Of a stretch of DNA of 64,000 bases, positions 38,401 through 44,901 are shown in pieces. The notes beneath the pieces were generated by a model, which did no database searches, had not been told where the DNA came from, and saw nothing but the letters and a program-made list of their open reading frames with translations. Every line of letters begins with the position of its first letter. The first letter of the stretch is position 1. The DNA is from Colius striatus (lineage: Eukaryota; Chordata; Aves; Coliiformes; Coliidae). The DNA is taken from contig NC_084768.1 of NCBI RefSeq assembly GCF_028858725.1, positions 2,029,853 through 2,093,852 on the forward strand, in the 5' to 3' direction. Position numbers and translations under genes: made by a program.

Positions 38401-41400
38401 GCCTAACTGAACCAGAGGCTCAGGGCTTTTTTGCCTCGTGGGATTAGGCTGTAACAAACCCATGTCAGTGTTGTGTTTCTGTGTGATTGTATTGTCAGGC
38501 TGTGAAACCAGCAGAAAACAGCTTCATGGCCGTGTTTTGTCAATTTGCCATAGATCTAAGGAGAAGGAATACAAATATCTGGTTTGTGATGATAATGTGT
38601 TGTTTGTCCTTTGCTGAACAGGGTTGCAGTTCTGGACAAAGTCACAGACTTTCTTTTATTCCTGGGGAAAATTCTCGTGGCTGGTGGTGTAGGTAAGCCG
38701 ACTGTTTTTTTTCCAAATGATATGTTCTATTGTCTGGTGCTACAAGCATGCCTTACATATTCATATATCTTAGTTAGTACCTGGAGTTCCTCATGGGTCT
38801 GACTATTTGGAAGTTGTTCCCGTCCTACTAGGATTTGCTAGATTGAAATCAAGTATGCCTTTCCCTCTTTTTCCCTTCCCTCCCCCCAACCCTGGTGTCA
38901 TGTTGACAGCATCTTTTCCCTAATTATTTTACTGTTCTTGCATGTGTTGTGGGTGAAAGCACTTGTGCAGCCAAAGTGTCATAACTGCATCAAACCAAAT
39001 TCACGACCAATAAGTCAGCTACAGTCAATTTTTCTTTCATAAAAGTTGGACAAAATTAAGAGAGAGAGTCACCCAGTAGGAAGCAGGATACATACAAGAG
39101 GAGGCAGTACAGGTCTGCAGAAGATGGGTTTGAAGCTCTGCTGTATTCAAGGCCATTATGTCTATAAGCTATAGTAAAAGAAATAGAGTATCACTAATAT
39201 CCTCACAGGGTTTTCTTAGTTTTGAGTAAATATCAAAATATATTCATATTTTCCTGTGGTGGAAAAGTGTTTTTTTTAAATGAAGCACTTCCAGACATTC
39301 AGGTTGACAGTGTCCCCTTACTGAATTGTCACAGCAATCTCAAACCATTTTACAAAGAACCACGGTTTTTATTCTGGATACTTTAAAAGATAACTCATGA
39401 GTTACATTTTAATCGAAACTTTAAAATCACTATCTCGAAGAGATCTAAAATACTTTGTCATTACTGTAGGATGAGTTTCAAACTCAGGTAGCAAATTTGA
39501 TTTGAAGTGTTGTCTGAGATGTAAGCTGTGAAATACTGAAATTAATTCAATATGCCTTAACCCTCTTCAGGAATAAATTCTTTGGGCGATTTCTGTCGCA
39601 GATGCATTGATCTGTTCTAAACTTCTCGTCATGCTTATCACTGTCACTGCCATTTCTCCACTTAATCTGAAATAGTCAAATGTTTCTTCAAGCAAAAAAA
39701 TTTAAAGCAGCACAATTTTTCCTACTCTTTTTTGTTTTAGAAAAGATTCAGCCAATGGTCTTTTATTATTCCATGTCATTGTCCTGTTTATCACTATTGA
39801 TTTACTTTGATATTAAATCCAGTAGAATGATGAAGCAAAACAATTCATTCATATCTTTCTAGACCCATGAATATCTTCATGGTAATTGATCATTTACATA
39901 TCTCTTCTATCACGAAACTGGTTCAGCAGATAATTAGTATTGAGGAATTTATTTAAACCAGCCTTTGATCTGGTGTTTGTTTGATTTGTCTCATCCGTTC
40001 TTTAAGAGATCAGAATTAGCAGAGGAACCGCTAATCTTCTGTGCTTCTTGCAGGTGTTCTTGCATTCTTTTTCTTCACACAGAGAATACCAGTCTTTGCA
40101 CAGGAGGCACCAACTTTAAATTACTACTGGGTACCATTACTGGTAAGAACACCATCAAATCTGAACATTTGGGGCAGCTTGAGGTGCTGAGATTGCTCAG
40201 GGCATGGTCTCATAACAGCTCCTGTTGTCATGCTCTCAGTGGCCTACCATCCTCTGCAGTGAGGACTGATCTGCTACACTCTAGTTCTCTGGATCCCTGG
40301 GGCAAAACTTGCACTGCATTGACTCTGCACCTTCAGAAAAATTAGGTTTCCCATCTGCTTTGCTCAGACTTCCCAGACCACAAAAGCTCATGGTGAGGCA
40401 CTGACGGCAGCATGGCTTCTAGTGGAAGGGACTGGACTTTGATGCATCTCTCTCTCCTGCAGTACTCCCTCTAGACTCTGGAACATCTTCAGGATGAGTG
40501 GGTGTTTAGAACAATCCTGAAGGAGTTAAGGGTATTCTTGACATGTATTGACTTTGAGAGTTGAAACAGCAGTTACTGCACATTGGGATACAGTATCTTG
40601 AACCCCTGATCCCTTTCCACAGCAGTAGGGACCTTTGATAGTGTTACAGAGCTGCCATTAAATCCTTCCAAAATTGGCTTAACAGACTAGGCTTCTGATT
40701 TGTATTAACTCTGCTGCATGGTTGCCAAACTAAATGTGGGGTTTTATTGTGCCTTGTTTTTGTAGACAGTCATTATCGGCTCCTACCTAGTTGCACACGG
40801 GTTCTTCAGCGTCTATGCAATGTGTGTTGACACGCTTTTCCTCTGCTTCTGTAAGTACCGTGTTTCCTTTCCCTAATATCTGCACACCATGGGAAGAGGA
40901 GTAGAAAATCATCTTACCTGTTCTTTACAGAATGCTGATGGCATGTTAGCAAGCTGTGTGAAAAACAAACTGCCTCTGCTTTTCAGACTGGCACCTTGAT
41001 GCATTCTTCAGTGCAGCAATGTTTTAGTATTAAAATGTAATAAGTAATGGAAGGTGGTTATATGGCTCAAGGGGATACCTGGCTTTTGTTTTTCAGGTGT
41101 TCCTCAACTTTCATTAACAGTTTGTTTCTGGGGGCTTTCTTATTTAAAAAGCACAATGTACAGCAATGATATGCTCAAACCTCTTGTTAATAACAAAGTT
41201 CTTCTTTGGTATATAGGTAGTCCTTTGTTTTCAACTTAATAGCCCTGAACAAAGTATTATGCTGAATTACCTTCAGATTTGCATAAAATACCATTTAAAA
41301 ACCTCTCTATCCTTTGGTGCCCCAAATGGCAAGCCATCCTGAGCACTCTCAAAGAGACTGCTGCCCAGTGTGTCCAGTCAGAGAATACTAAAATCACAAA

Positions 41401-42971
41401 AGAAGTCTGTAGGACATGATTGTAAGAAGAGAATACATTTGCTAGATTTACTGAATTAAAGAAATAAAGATATAGTTTTTCTATCATAAAAGTCATTCTG
41501 GTAGGTTCAAGTTGAAAAGACTTTGAAAATCATGGAGTCCAATGTAACAAGGCCAAGCCCACCCCGAAACCATGTCCCTAAGCACCTCATCTTGCAGTTG
41601 GTGAATGATTTGATAATACTGAGAACACTGACATAGTTACAGGCTTGATCTGTCATGTGCACAGTGGATCACTGAGTCAAGATGAAGGTGATAATATTGA
41701 TTCTCCTCTTACAATAGTGCAATATTTTTCTTTCCTTGAAACATTCACCTTCTTAGCTCCACTTCCCCAGAAACTAATGAGTTTGTACTGATTCTGGAAA
41801 TGCTGGGGTGCCAAATAACCACAAGAATAAAATCAGTCAGAAAACTGAAAATTGGTGTCTAGTTGAAAGCCTCATCCTCTGCCTCAGTTACAGGCTTTGT
41901 TTCTAAGGGAACGTGGTCACTGGCAGACACAGCACGTAAAATACTCCCATAAATAAATGATATTATTTAGAATTAAATGGAAATCGATCAAGTTTGTTCG
42001 TGCACTCAAAAATGAACAGATTTTCTTTGTAATTCATTCCAAAGACACATGGTATATATTGCCATGGAGATACAGGAAGATTTGCTTCCTCTAACCTCCT
42101 TGGCCATTTCTTAGCAACTAGCGCTCCCTTCTGGGCTTTGCAGGTAGAGTTGCCTGCCTCTGGAGGGCTGCAGTTGCTATGCCTGTGTCTTACTGCACAG
42201 TCCCTCCAGGTTGCCTGTCCATGTGAAGTTGTTCGCTGGTCTGTGACTACTGCAGGGCATAAACTCTGTGCTGAACCCAGAGACATGATTTAGTCGTGGC
42301 CTTCTGTAGGAAAGAAGTCATACATCTGCCTCATTAAGTTCATATGCTGTTTTGCTTCCCATGCTTCCGTTCATAATAGACAACAGAGGTTGAGCTTCAC
42401 TGAAAGGGAAACCAAAGGCAGTGATAAACACGGCAGCGAGAAAGGATTAGGTTTTAAAAGGTGCATAAATCCACAGCTCTCTCTGGGACAAGTTTTCTAG
42501 CAAGTAGTAGCCAAGGTGCCAGTCTCCAGTGGAGGCATGAGTGTTTCTGAAAATTTCCACCTGTCCTGTCAAACAAAAGCACTGGAAGTTAAGAAATACA
42601 TCTATTGCTGTCATTTTAAAATGCCTAGATGTTTGTGTCTCTGCTTTGTGCAAAAACTCTTCTGGTTTGAGGAAACAGAAATTTTATGGTGTCCTTCATG
42701 CACTCAACACTGCAGCTGGATTGCCTGGAGTTGCTTTCTTTTTGTTTTTTAATGTTGAGTCCTTTGCTCTCTCCTTTCCCCAATTCTCTGTTTGTGTATG
42801 TGTGTGTCTGGTTGTACTGATGTCTGCTCTTTTGGGTGCTTTTGCTATGTAAATTCAGGTGAAGACCTGGAAAGAAATGATGGATCTACAGCAAAACCCT
42901 ACTTCATGTCAGCTAGCCTTCACCGAATTCTAGGGAAGAAGGAGCTAAGCCCTAAGAAGGCAGTGGGATAA
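5393..42971 (+). CDS. SLC44A5: SLC44A5, choline transporter-like protein 5 (20 exons, 5'-partial)
   Basis: Twenty coding exons give a continuous frame: 5393-5466, 10588-10672, 14927-15011, 17740-17868, 20231-20291, 21885-22008, 23161-23244, 24956-25068, 25471-25602, 27362-27461, 30886-30978, 31903-31990, 33820-34082, 35126-35220, 35596-35699, 36965-37038, 38622-38692, 40054-40142, 40766-40850, 42859-42971. They sum to 2062 bp, encoding 686 residues plus stop; family members are about 700-720 residues. The order is TM1, a large cysteine-rich and N-glycosylatable extracellular loop, then about nine more membrane segments containing the conserved [32 protein letters not shown] and DLERNDGS blocks of the choline-transporter-like (SLC44/CTL) domain. 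The family sits in plasma or organelle membranes and CTL1 carries choline; the substrate of CTL5 is poorly defined. SLC44A2 and SLC44A4 are close paralogues, but the convergent neighbour LHX8 favours SLC44A5. Splice sites are GT-AG, and one intron looks U12-type. N-terminal exon(s) lie outside the window. Confidence 0.93.
5467..10587 (+). other. SLC44A5 intron, 5.1 kb
   Basis: GTAAGT donor and TTTGCAG acceptor. Unique AT-rich sequence with no young CR1 or LTR recognised. ORFs here (for example 7889-8245 on the - strand) have no family features. Confidence 0.7.
10588..10672 (+). CDS. SLC44A5: SLC44A5 exon 2 in window
   Basis: Encodes [20 protein letters not shown] and CGQKDTLNE, the start of the large extracellular loop. 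HGDPR and PTDS are strongly conserved in SLC44A2/A5. Donor GTGAGT; two bases of a Glu codon carry over. Confidence 0.95.
11647..11917 (+). mobile_element. Internally deleted solo LTR (ERVL-like)
   Basis: Begins TGTCCTGGTTTCG and ends GTCAAAACCAGGATA (terminal CA mutated to TA). A perfect 5-bp duplication ATCCT flanks it (11642-11646 and 11918-11922). The internal stretch GAAGCTGGGAGG...GGACAGCTGACCC is typical of this avian LTR family. At 271 bp it is shorter than family members as I remember them. A 15-bp TATA-containing segment (TATAAACTGTCCAGT) is present twice, at 11872 and 11890. Confidence 0.75.
12326..12375. repeat. TA/CA-rich microsatellite
   Basis: Imperfect alternating ATAC/ATAT/GTAT units, largely palindromic, about 50 bp long. 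No function indicated. Confidence 0.8.
13306..13380 (-). mobile_element. LTR remnant with most of its interior lost
   Basis: TGTCGTGGTTTAACCCCAGC and AACACCACACAGCTGGTGAC match the 3' end of a common avian LTR read on the - strand. They are followed directly by TCTATCCCAACTGAAACC, which resembles the other end of the same LTR (GGTTTCAGTTGGGATAGA on the - strand). About 75 bp remain. Assignment rests on my memory of the family. Confidence 0.5.
13668..14044 (+). mobile_element. CR1 LINE 3' end
   Basis: 5'-truncated copy from the GGGGCTGTTTAGTCTGGAGA segment through the CR1 3' UTR (AAAGGCCCCTTCCAACCCC) to terminal ATTCTATG octamers at 14026-14043. CR1 ends in such octamers instead of poly(A). 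Lies in the SLC44A5 intron between exons 2 and 3, in sense orientation. Confidence 0.9.
14927..15011 (+). CDS. SLC44A5: SLC44A5 exon 3 in window
   Basis: Encodes [18 protein letters not shown] then [11 protein letters not shown]. It includes an NKT glycosylation sequon and the QCPT motif of the family's extracellular loop. Donor GTGAGT, phase 0. Confidence 0.95.
15012..17739 (+). other. SLC44A5 intron, 2.7 kb
   Basis: Mostly unique. It includes overlapping chance ORFs on both strands at 16127-16537 and a - strand ORF of 189 codons at 17080-17649 with no recognisable domain. An old LINE/MIR-like tail is at 16551-16625. Confidence 0.6.
16551..16625 (+). repeat. Ancient MIR/L3-type tail (probable)
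   Basis: CACCTGTTTTATAGATGGGAAACTGAGG followed at reduced similarity by AGTCACTTGTTTGTCCCAGC resembles the conserved tail of MIR, L2 and L3 elements (ATTTTACAGATGGGGAAACT type). Old and diverged. Confidence 0.55.
17740..17868 (+). CDS. SLC44A5: SLC44A5 exon 4 in window
   Basis: 43 codons, phase 0 at both ends: [17 protein letters not shown]...[10 protein letters not shown]...PRK. Cysteine-rich part of the large extracellular loop, with CVSKCPDR conserved in the family. Acceptor TTCTTGCAG. Confidence 0.95.
18211..18708 (+). mobile_element. Older CR1 LINE 3' end
   Basis: A subfamily different from the neighbouring CR1s: GGGCCCTGGGGAGGCTGCAG, then GGGGAGACCTTCTTGCTCTC, AAGTTCTTCACTGAGAGGGT and a single terminal AATTCTATGATCT. 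About 500 bp, diverged, sense to SLC44A5. Confidence 0.85.
19128..20167 (+). mobile_element. CR1 LINE, 1.0-kb 5'-truncated copy with RT remnant
   Basis: Begins in the C-terminal part of the reverse-transcriptase region: one frame reads [19 protein letters not shown], the CR1 motif normally written PQGSVLGPLLFNIYIND. It continues through the 3' UTR to GATTCTATGATTCTA at 20154-20167. Frameshifts break the protein, and the site where FADD is expected reads TTCCCTGCTGGC (19296-19307). Inactive. Intron between SLC44A5 exons 4 and 5. Confidence 0.9.
20231..20291 (+). CDS. SLC44A5: SLC44A5 exon 5 in window
   Basis: Short 61-bp exon, [20 protein letters not shown] plus one base. DCP and PS.P are family loop residues. 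Only 63 bp separate it from the end of the preceding CR1. Donor GTGAGT. Confidence 0.92.
20292..21884 (+). other. SLC44A5 intron, 1.6 kb
   Basis: Unique sequence. 21631-21730 (GTAGCACCTAGAATCTC...) weakly resembles an ancient amniote dispersed repeat (L3/MIR type). No other feature seen. Confidence 0.5.
21885..22008 (+). CDS. SLC44A5: SLC44A5 exon 6 in window
   Basis: Encodes [18 protein letters not shown]...[11 protein letters not shown]...[10 protein letters not shown]. Contains the conserved RCFP and the sequons NQT and NVT. The acceptor (TTTTGAATAG) has a weak pyrimidine tract; donor GTAGGT. Confidence 0.93.
22009..23160 (+). other. SLC44A5 intron, 1.15 kb
   Basis: Unique sequence with no repeat or RNA gene recognised. 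TTTTGTCAG acceptor at the end. Confidence 0.6.
23161..23244 (+). CDS. SLC44A5: SLC44A5 exon 7 in window
   Basis: Encodes [20 protein letters not shown] then AISWYWIL, leading into TM2. KIFEDY and SWYWI are family signatures. Donor GTAAGA. Confidence 0.95.
23552..24107 (+). mobile_element. CR1 LINE 3' end
   Basis: Starts GGAGTTTCTTCTCCCCCTCT (end of the ORF2 region) and ends with ACCATTCTATGATTCTATGA at about 24088-24107. Truncated, in the intron after exon 7, sense strand. Confidence 0.9.
24108..24955 (+). other. Rest of the intron after the CR1
   Basis: Unique AT-rich sequence ending in a pyrimidine-rich TCTTTCTAG acceptor. Nothing else recognised. Confidence 0.5.
24956..25068 (+). CDS. 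SLC44A5: SLC44A5 exon 8 in window (TM2-TM3)
   Basis: Encodes [18 protein letters not shown], then [20 protein letters not shown]: two hydrophobic segments separated by an Arg-containing turn, as in the family. Donor GTAGGT. Confidence 0.95.
25471..25602 (+). CDS. SLC44A5: SLC44A5 exon 9 in window
   Basis: Encodes [19 protein letters not shown], then [20 protein letters not shown] and TWLAF. Intracellular-side linker leading into TM4; [15 protein letters not shown] is conserved with SLC44A2. Acceptor TTTTAAAAG, donor GTAAGT. Confidence 0.95.
26526..26605 (+). repeat. Ancient MIR/L3-type tail (probable)
   Basis: CACTTTAAGATGAGTAAATG, then GTTAAATCACTTTTTCAAAG and TCACTCAG, follows the pattern of the shared MIR/L2/L3 tail (GATGAGGAAACTGAGG...AAGGTCACTCAG). 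Confidence 0.55.
27032..27180 (-). mobile_element. Old CR1 fragment
   Basis: TTAGAATCATAGAACCATAG followed by GATTGTTTAGATTGGAAAGC and AAGATTATCAGCT matches the reverse complement of a CR1 3' end. Diverged; 5' part lost. Confidence 0.65.
27362..27461 (+). CDS. SLC44A5: SLC44A5 exon 10 in window (TM4)
   Basis: Encodes [20 protein letters not shown] then [13 protein letters not shown]. The membrane segment is followed by a basic cytoplasmic stretch; [14 protein letters not shown] is a family hallmark. Donor GTATGT (U2 type). Confidence 0.95.
27903..29009 (+). mobile_element. CR1 LINE, 1.1-kb 5'-truncated copy with RT remnant
   Basis: Begins GTAGCATCCTCATCAGAAAG, upstream of the [19 protein letters not shown] motif, and ends with four ATTCTATG-like octamers at 28983-29009. 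The region where FADD is expected reads TTCCCTGCTGGC (28119-28130), as in the copy at 19128. Sense orientation in the intron after exon 10. Confidence 0.9.
29010..30885 (+). other. Rest of the 3.4-kb intron after the CR1
   Basis: Unique AT-rich sequence with no recognised repeat. Pyrimidine tract and CACAG acceptor at the end. Confidence 0.5.
30886..30978 (+). CDS. SLC44A5: SLC44A5 exon 11 in window (TM5)
   Basis: Encodes [20 protein letters not shown] then [10 protein letters not shown] plus two bases of Val. The 3' boundary is fixed by the phase of the next exon (V split GT|T) and uses the donor GTATCCTTT, which has U12-type sequence. Confidence 0.93.
30979..31902 (+). other. SLC44A5: Probable U12-type (minor spliceosome) intron of SLC44A5
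   Basis: The donor GTATCCTTT (30979-30987) is an exact match to the U12-type 5' splice consensus. ATCCTTAAA (31881-31889) matches the U12 branch consensus at seven of nine positions, with the candidate branch A 14 nt from the AG at 31901-31902, inside the normal 10-16 nt window. The region between branch site and AG lacks a strong pyrimidine tract. GT-AG subtype, length 924 bp. The intron holds a chance ORF (31428-31691) but no repeat I recognise. Confidence 0.8.
31903..31990 (+). CDS. SLC44A5: SLC44A5 exon 12 in window
   Basis: Encodes [20 protein letters not shown] then YANLTCDPE. Second extracellular loop, with NET and NLT sequons and two cysteines. Donor GTAAGT, phase 0. Confidence 0.93.
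32077..32698 (+). mobile_element. CR1 LINE 3' end
   Basis: Starts in the AGCAATGTGCCCTCATGGCC segment and ends ATTCTGTGATTCTGTGATTC at 32676-32698. Begins 86 bp after exon 12, sense strand. An ORF of 187 codons (32083-32646) is CR1-derived and not a host gene. Confidence 0.9.
32775..32880 (+). repeat. Ancient L2/MIR-type fragment (probable)
   Basis: TTCAAAGCGATTTACAGCCA, then TCCTGTGAGGCAGGTCAATA, matches the L2/MIR-style pattern AAAGCGCTTTACA...CCTGTGAGGTAGGTA. Confidence 0.55.
32881..33819 (+). other. Remainder of the SLC44A5 intron before exon 13
   Basis: Unique AT-rich sequence; no gene or clear repeat. Confidence 0.5.
33820..34082 (+). CDS. SLC44A5: SLC44A5 exon 13 in window (TM6-TM7)
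   Basis: Largest coding exon, 263 bp: [16 protein letters not shown], then [56 protein letters not shown] and [11 protein letters not shown]. Sequons NTT and [18 protein letters not shown] is one of the best conserved parts of SLC44 proteins. Donor GTAAGA. Confidence 0.97.
34207..34743 (-). mobile_element. Solo LTR, avian endogenous retrovirus
   Basis: On the - strand it begins TGTGCTGGTTTTGGATGGGA and ends with the GTGAGCAAGTGGCTGC region, the layout of a common avian LTR. Diagnostic pieces on the + strand are AAGGAATTCATCCACTGCTT, GCAGGCAGGTGTTCAGCCAT and GTTTTCAGCACAAATCCAAA. The right edge is clear; the left edge (TGTCATTTAATC) is less certain, and I could not find matching flanking duplications. 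TATA and poly(A) signals are degraded. It starts 124 bp after the exon 13 donor, antisense to SLC44A5. Confidence 0.75.
34744..35125 (+). other. Intron remainder with short CA/TA repeat
   Basis: Mostly unique. 35058-35107 is a TATATACACACACGTACACA-type simple repeat just before the exon 14 acceptor TTTTAG. Confidence 0.6.
35126..35220 (+). CDS. SLC44A5: SLC44A5 exon 14 in window (TM8)
   Basis: Encodes [20 protein letters not shown] then [22 protein letters not shown] is nearly invariant in SLC44A2/A4/A5. Donor GTGAGG. Confidence 0.97.
35596..35699 (+). CDS. SLC44A5: SLC44A5 exon 15 in window
   Basis: Encodes [20 protein letters not shown] then [15 protein letters not shown]. The cysteine cluster [11 protein letters not shown] and NRNAYIM are SLC44 signatures. 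Donor GTATGT, phase 0. Confidence 0.97.
35700..36964 (+). other. SLC44A5 intron, 1.27 kb
   Basis: Unique sequence with no CR1 or LTR recognised. Confidence 0.5.
36965..37038 (+). CDS. SLC44A5: SLC44A5 exon 16 in window
   Basis: Encodes [20 protein letters not shown] then RNVV plus two bases of Arg. IAIYG..FC.SA..AF.LLMRN is a family hallmark. The donor GTAAGAGG is followed after only nine intronic bases by an inserted CR1. Confidence 0.95.
37048..37932 (-). mobile_element. CR1 LINE, antisense, 0.9 kb
   Basis: Reads CATAGAATCATAGAATGG at the left (reverse complement of the 3' octamers) and extends to the CCAGCAGGGAACTTGCTGAG segment of the RT region. The FADD-equivalent site reads the same TTCCCTGCTGGC on the - strand (37910-37921) as in the copies at 19128 and 27903. 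Truncated there. Confidence 0.9.
37933..38621 (+). other. Rest of the SLC44A5 intron after the CR1
   Basis: Unique sequence. No further element recognised before the CTGAACAG acceptor. Confidence 0.5.
38622..38692 (+). CDS. SLC44A5: SLC44A5 exon 17 in window (TM9 start)
   Basis: Encodes [20 protein letters not shown] then [17 protein letters not shown] is conserved across SLC44A2/A4. Donor GTAAGC. Confidence 0.95.
38693..40053 (+). other. SLC44A5 intron, 1.36 kb
   Basis: AT-rich unique sequence. No recognised repeat or gene. Confidence 0.5.
40054..40142 (+). CDS. SLC44A5: SLC44A5 exon 18 in window
   Basis: Encodes [20 protein letters not shown] then [10 protein letters not shown]. Completes TM9; LNYYW.P is invariant in the family. 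Donor GTAAGA, phase 0. Confidence 0.96.
40766..40850 (+). CDS. SLC44A5: SLC44A5 exon 19 in window (TM10)
   Basis: Encodes [20 protein letters not shown] then VDTLFLCF. Final membrane segment; [16 protein letters not shown] is a family signature. Donor GTAAGT. Confidence 0.96.
40851..42858 (+). other. Last SLC44A5 intron, 2.0 kb
   Basis: Mostly unique, with one old CR1 fragment at 41490-41603. The acceptor AAATTCAG lies after a long T-rich tract. Confidence 0.6.
41490..41603 (-). mobile_element. Old CR1 fragment
   Basis: TCATGGAGTCCAATGTAACA followed by CCAAGCCCACCCCGAAACCATGT parallels the reverse complement of an older CR1 (ATCATCGAGTCCAACC...ACTAAACCATGTCCCTAAG). The 3' octamers are missing. 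Confidence 0.6.
42859..42971 (+). CDS. SLC44A5: SLC44A5 terminal coding exon 20
   Basis: Encodes [20 protein letters not shown], then [17 protein letters not shown] and TAA at 42969-42971. [14 protein letters not shown] is the family C-terminus. The junction codon T|GT gives Cys where the paralogues I recall have Leu (FLEDLERN). The tail is short and lysine-rich, like SLC44A2/A4 and unlike the human SLC44A5 tail I recall. Confidence 0.95.
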
Positions 42972-44723
42972 CTTACATTCAGCCTCAACATGAAGACAGT
43001 GTCACTTTTCAGCAAAACATGTATAAAGTAGGCAAAAGTAAAAACTGTAAATGATGCTTCTGGTTAATGGGTGGTTCTTTTTTTCCTTTTGCTTATATCT
43101 TTAAAAATGGGCAACGTTGGTAACATTTAACTAGTTTAAATGGTTAAACTGGCAGCTGTGAAAGCAAGGCCACGGTTTAGTTTATAGAGTGCCTATGAAA
43201 AGGAAAATGTAAATGCGGAGCTTTTTTAAGTCTATAACGACATTTTAATAACTTTTGTAACACAAAGTGCTGCCTTAGATGACGGCAGTTTTGATAATGT
43301 TTCTTTTTATAAGTGTATATTTGTAAAAGAAATTCAGGCAATTTTTGGAAAGCACTAACATATAACCTAATTAGCCATAAAAGATAGTTGGAGACTCTCT
43401 AGTTAACCAGGAGATGGTACTAAACTTGTAAATATGGTGCTATGATTGTATTTTTTGTACAAGCTGGCTCACAGCTATTTAAACTGTGACTGTACATGCA
43501 TTAATGTTTCCCTACACTGAGAAACGTAGTGATATTTTAATCACATCCACAACGGCGTCTTTTAAGAAGTGACGGTAGGCTGCACGTCCCAAAGAAGGCA
43601 ATCAGAGAAGGCTGTTGGTAATGCTGCTTCAAGTGGAGTTTTCTGTGAGTTGTGCTTAAAAGATGTTATCACTGAGAGGAGGTCTCACTACGCTTAAAGT
43701 GATTTGAGGTTTCATCTAGTACAAGATGTTGAATGTATCAGTTTTAGCTGATGTCTGAGAGAGATGCGCTCATATCTAATATCCCCCCATACCTAATGAG
43801 TCTCCAGTTGTGTTCTCTGTTATGAGGAGGTTGAGCTTCACTGAAAGGATGACCAAACACAGTCTTTCACTGTAAGAAACTCTTGGCTGTACGTGTGCAC
43901 AAAGAATTCCATTGCCTCTGCCTAGCTCAGGAGGGCTTCTGATCAAGACATCACAACGACCATGTGGGTGCCAAGGGCCCGATGTGCTCTCTCTGTGGGT
44001 CTCCAGGCCCTCAGTGGCTCACACAGTGAGGGATTAAGACATTGGATTAAAACCTCCTCATGATACAGGATGAATTATTCAGCTATTGAAAGATGCTCCA
44101 AAGTATTTAGTTTGCTTTTTGGTTATTAAATTTACCCAGTCATTGGTACAAAATCTATTGGTAGGAAAAAATTAACATTCTGTTCGGTTTTATAGCCCTC
44201 CTGTACTAGTAGAACTGCTGCTGAGTTAGTAACAGCTCTGCTCACACAAAAGGTCTTACATGGGAGTACTTTTCAAGTCAGTTACTGCCATGAGCTGAGC
44301 TGAAAAGATTTTATTAGTCTCATGGATGCCCAAGGGCCCAACCACACTGGGGCCTGCCTCTAGTTCTCATGGATTGCACCGTACCAAATGAGGTGTTCCA
44401 TGACTGTCTGCTTCCCAGAAGTGGCCTGGGCCACACCTCTGCCAGGTCAGCTACACTTCAGCCCTAGGAGCCTGTTGATGTCACAAAGAGAGAGGTAAAT
44501 TATTTTCCAGATTATTTGAGTGCAGGTTTCTGGGGAAAATTTACTGACAATTCACATGCCAAAGTGATTTTGCTCTCTAAGTCATAGCTCCAGCTTGTGA
44601 TGATTGTAATCACCACAAAAGCAGAAATACTGTCCTTCACACCACAGGTCTGGGGTCATTTTGTTGCACAGGGCATTCCTGCCCACCCACCTGGAGTTGT
44701 GGGCATGGCAGTCTCTCGAAATC
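42972..44723 (+). other. SLC44A5: Probable proximal 3' UTR of SLC44A5
   Basis: Unique AT-rich sequence directly after the stop codon, free of young repeats. It contains a Pumilio-type TGTAAATA at 43427-43434 and an ATTAAA at about 44126. The transcript end is not determined; UTR status is inferred from position. Confidence 0.45.
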
Positions 44724-44901
44724 TTAGAATCACAGAATGGTAGGGGTTGGAAGGGACCTTTAGAGATCATCCAGTCCAGTCCCCCTGCAGAAGCAGGGTC
44801 ACCTAGATCAGGTCACACAGGAACGTGTCCAGGTGGGTCTTGAAGACCTCCAAGGAAGGAGCCTCCACAGCCCTCCCTGGGCAGCCTGTTCCCACTGCTC
44901 C
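44724..44901 (-). mobile_element. Short CR1 3' end, antisense
   Basis: TTAGAATCACAGAATGGTAG to GGGCAGCCTGTTCCCACTGC, about 180 bp, 5'-truncated. It lies in the SLC44A5 3' UTR or downstream flank. Confidence 0.9.
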
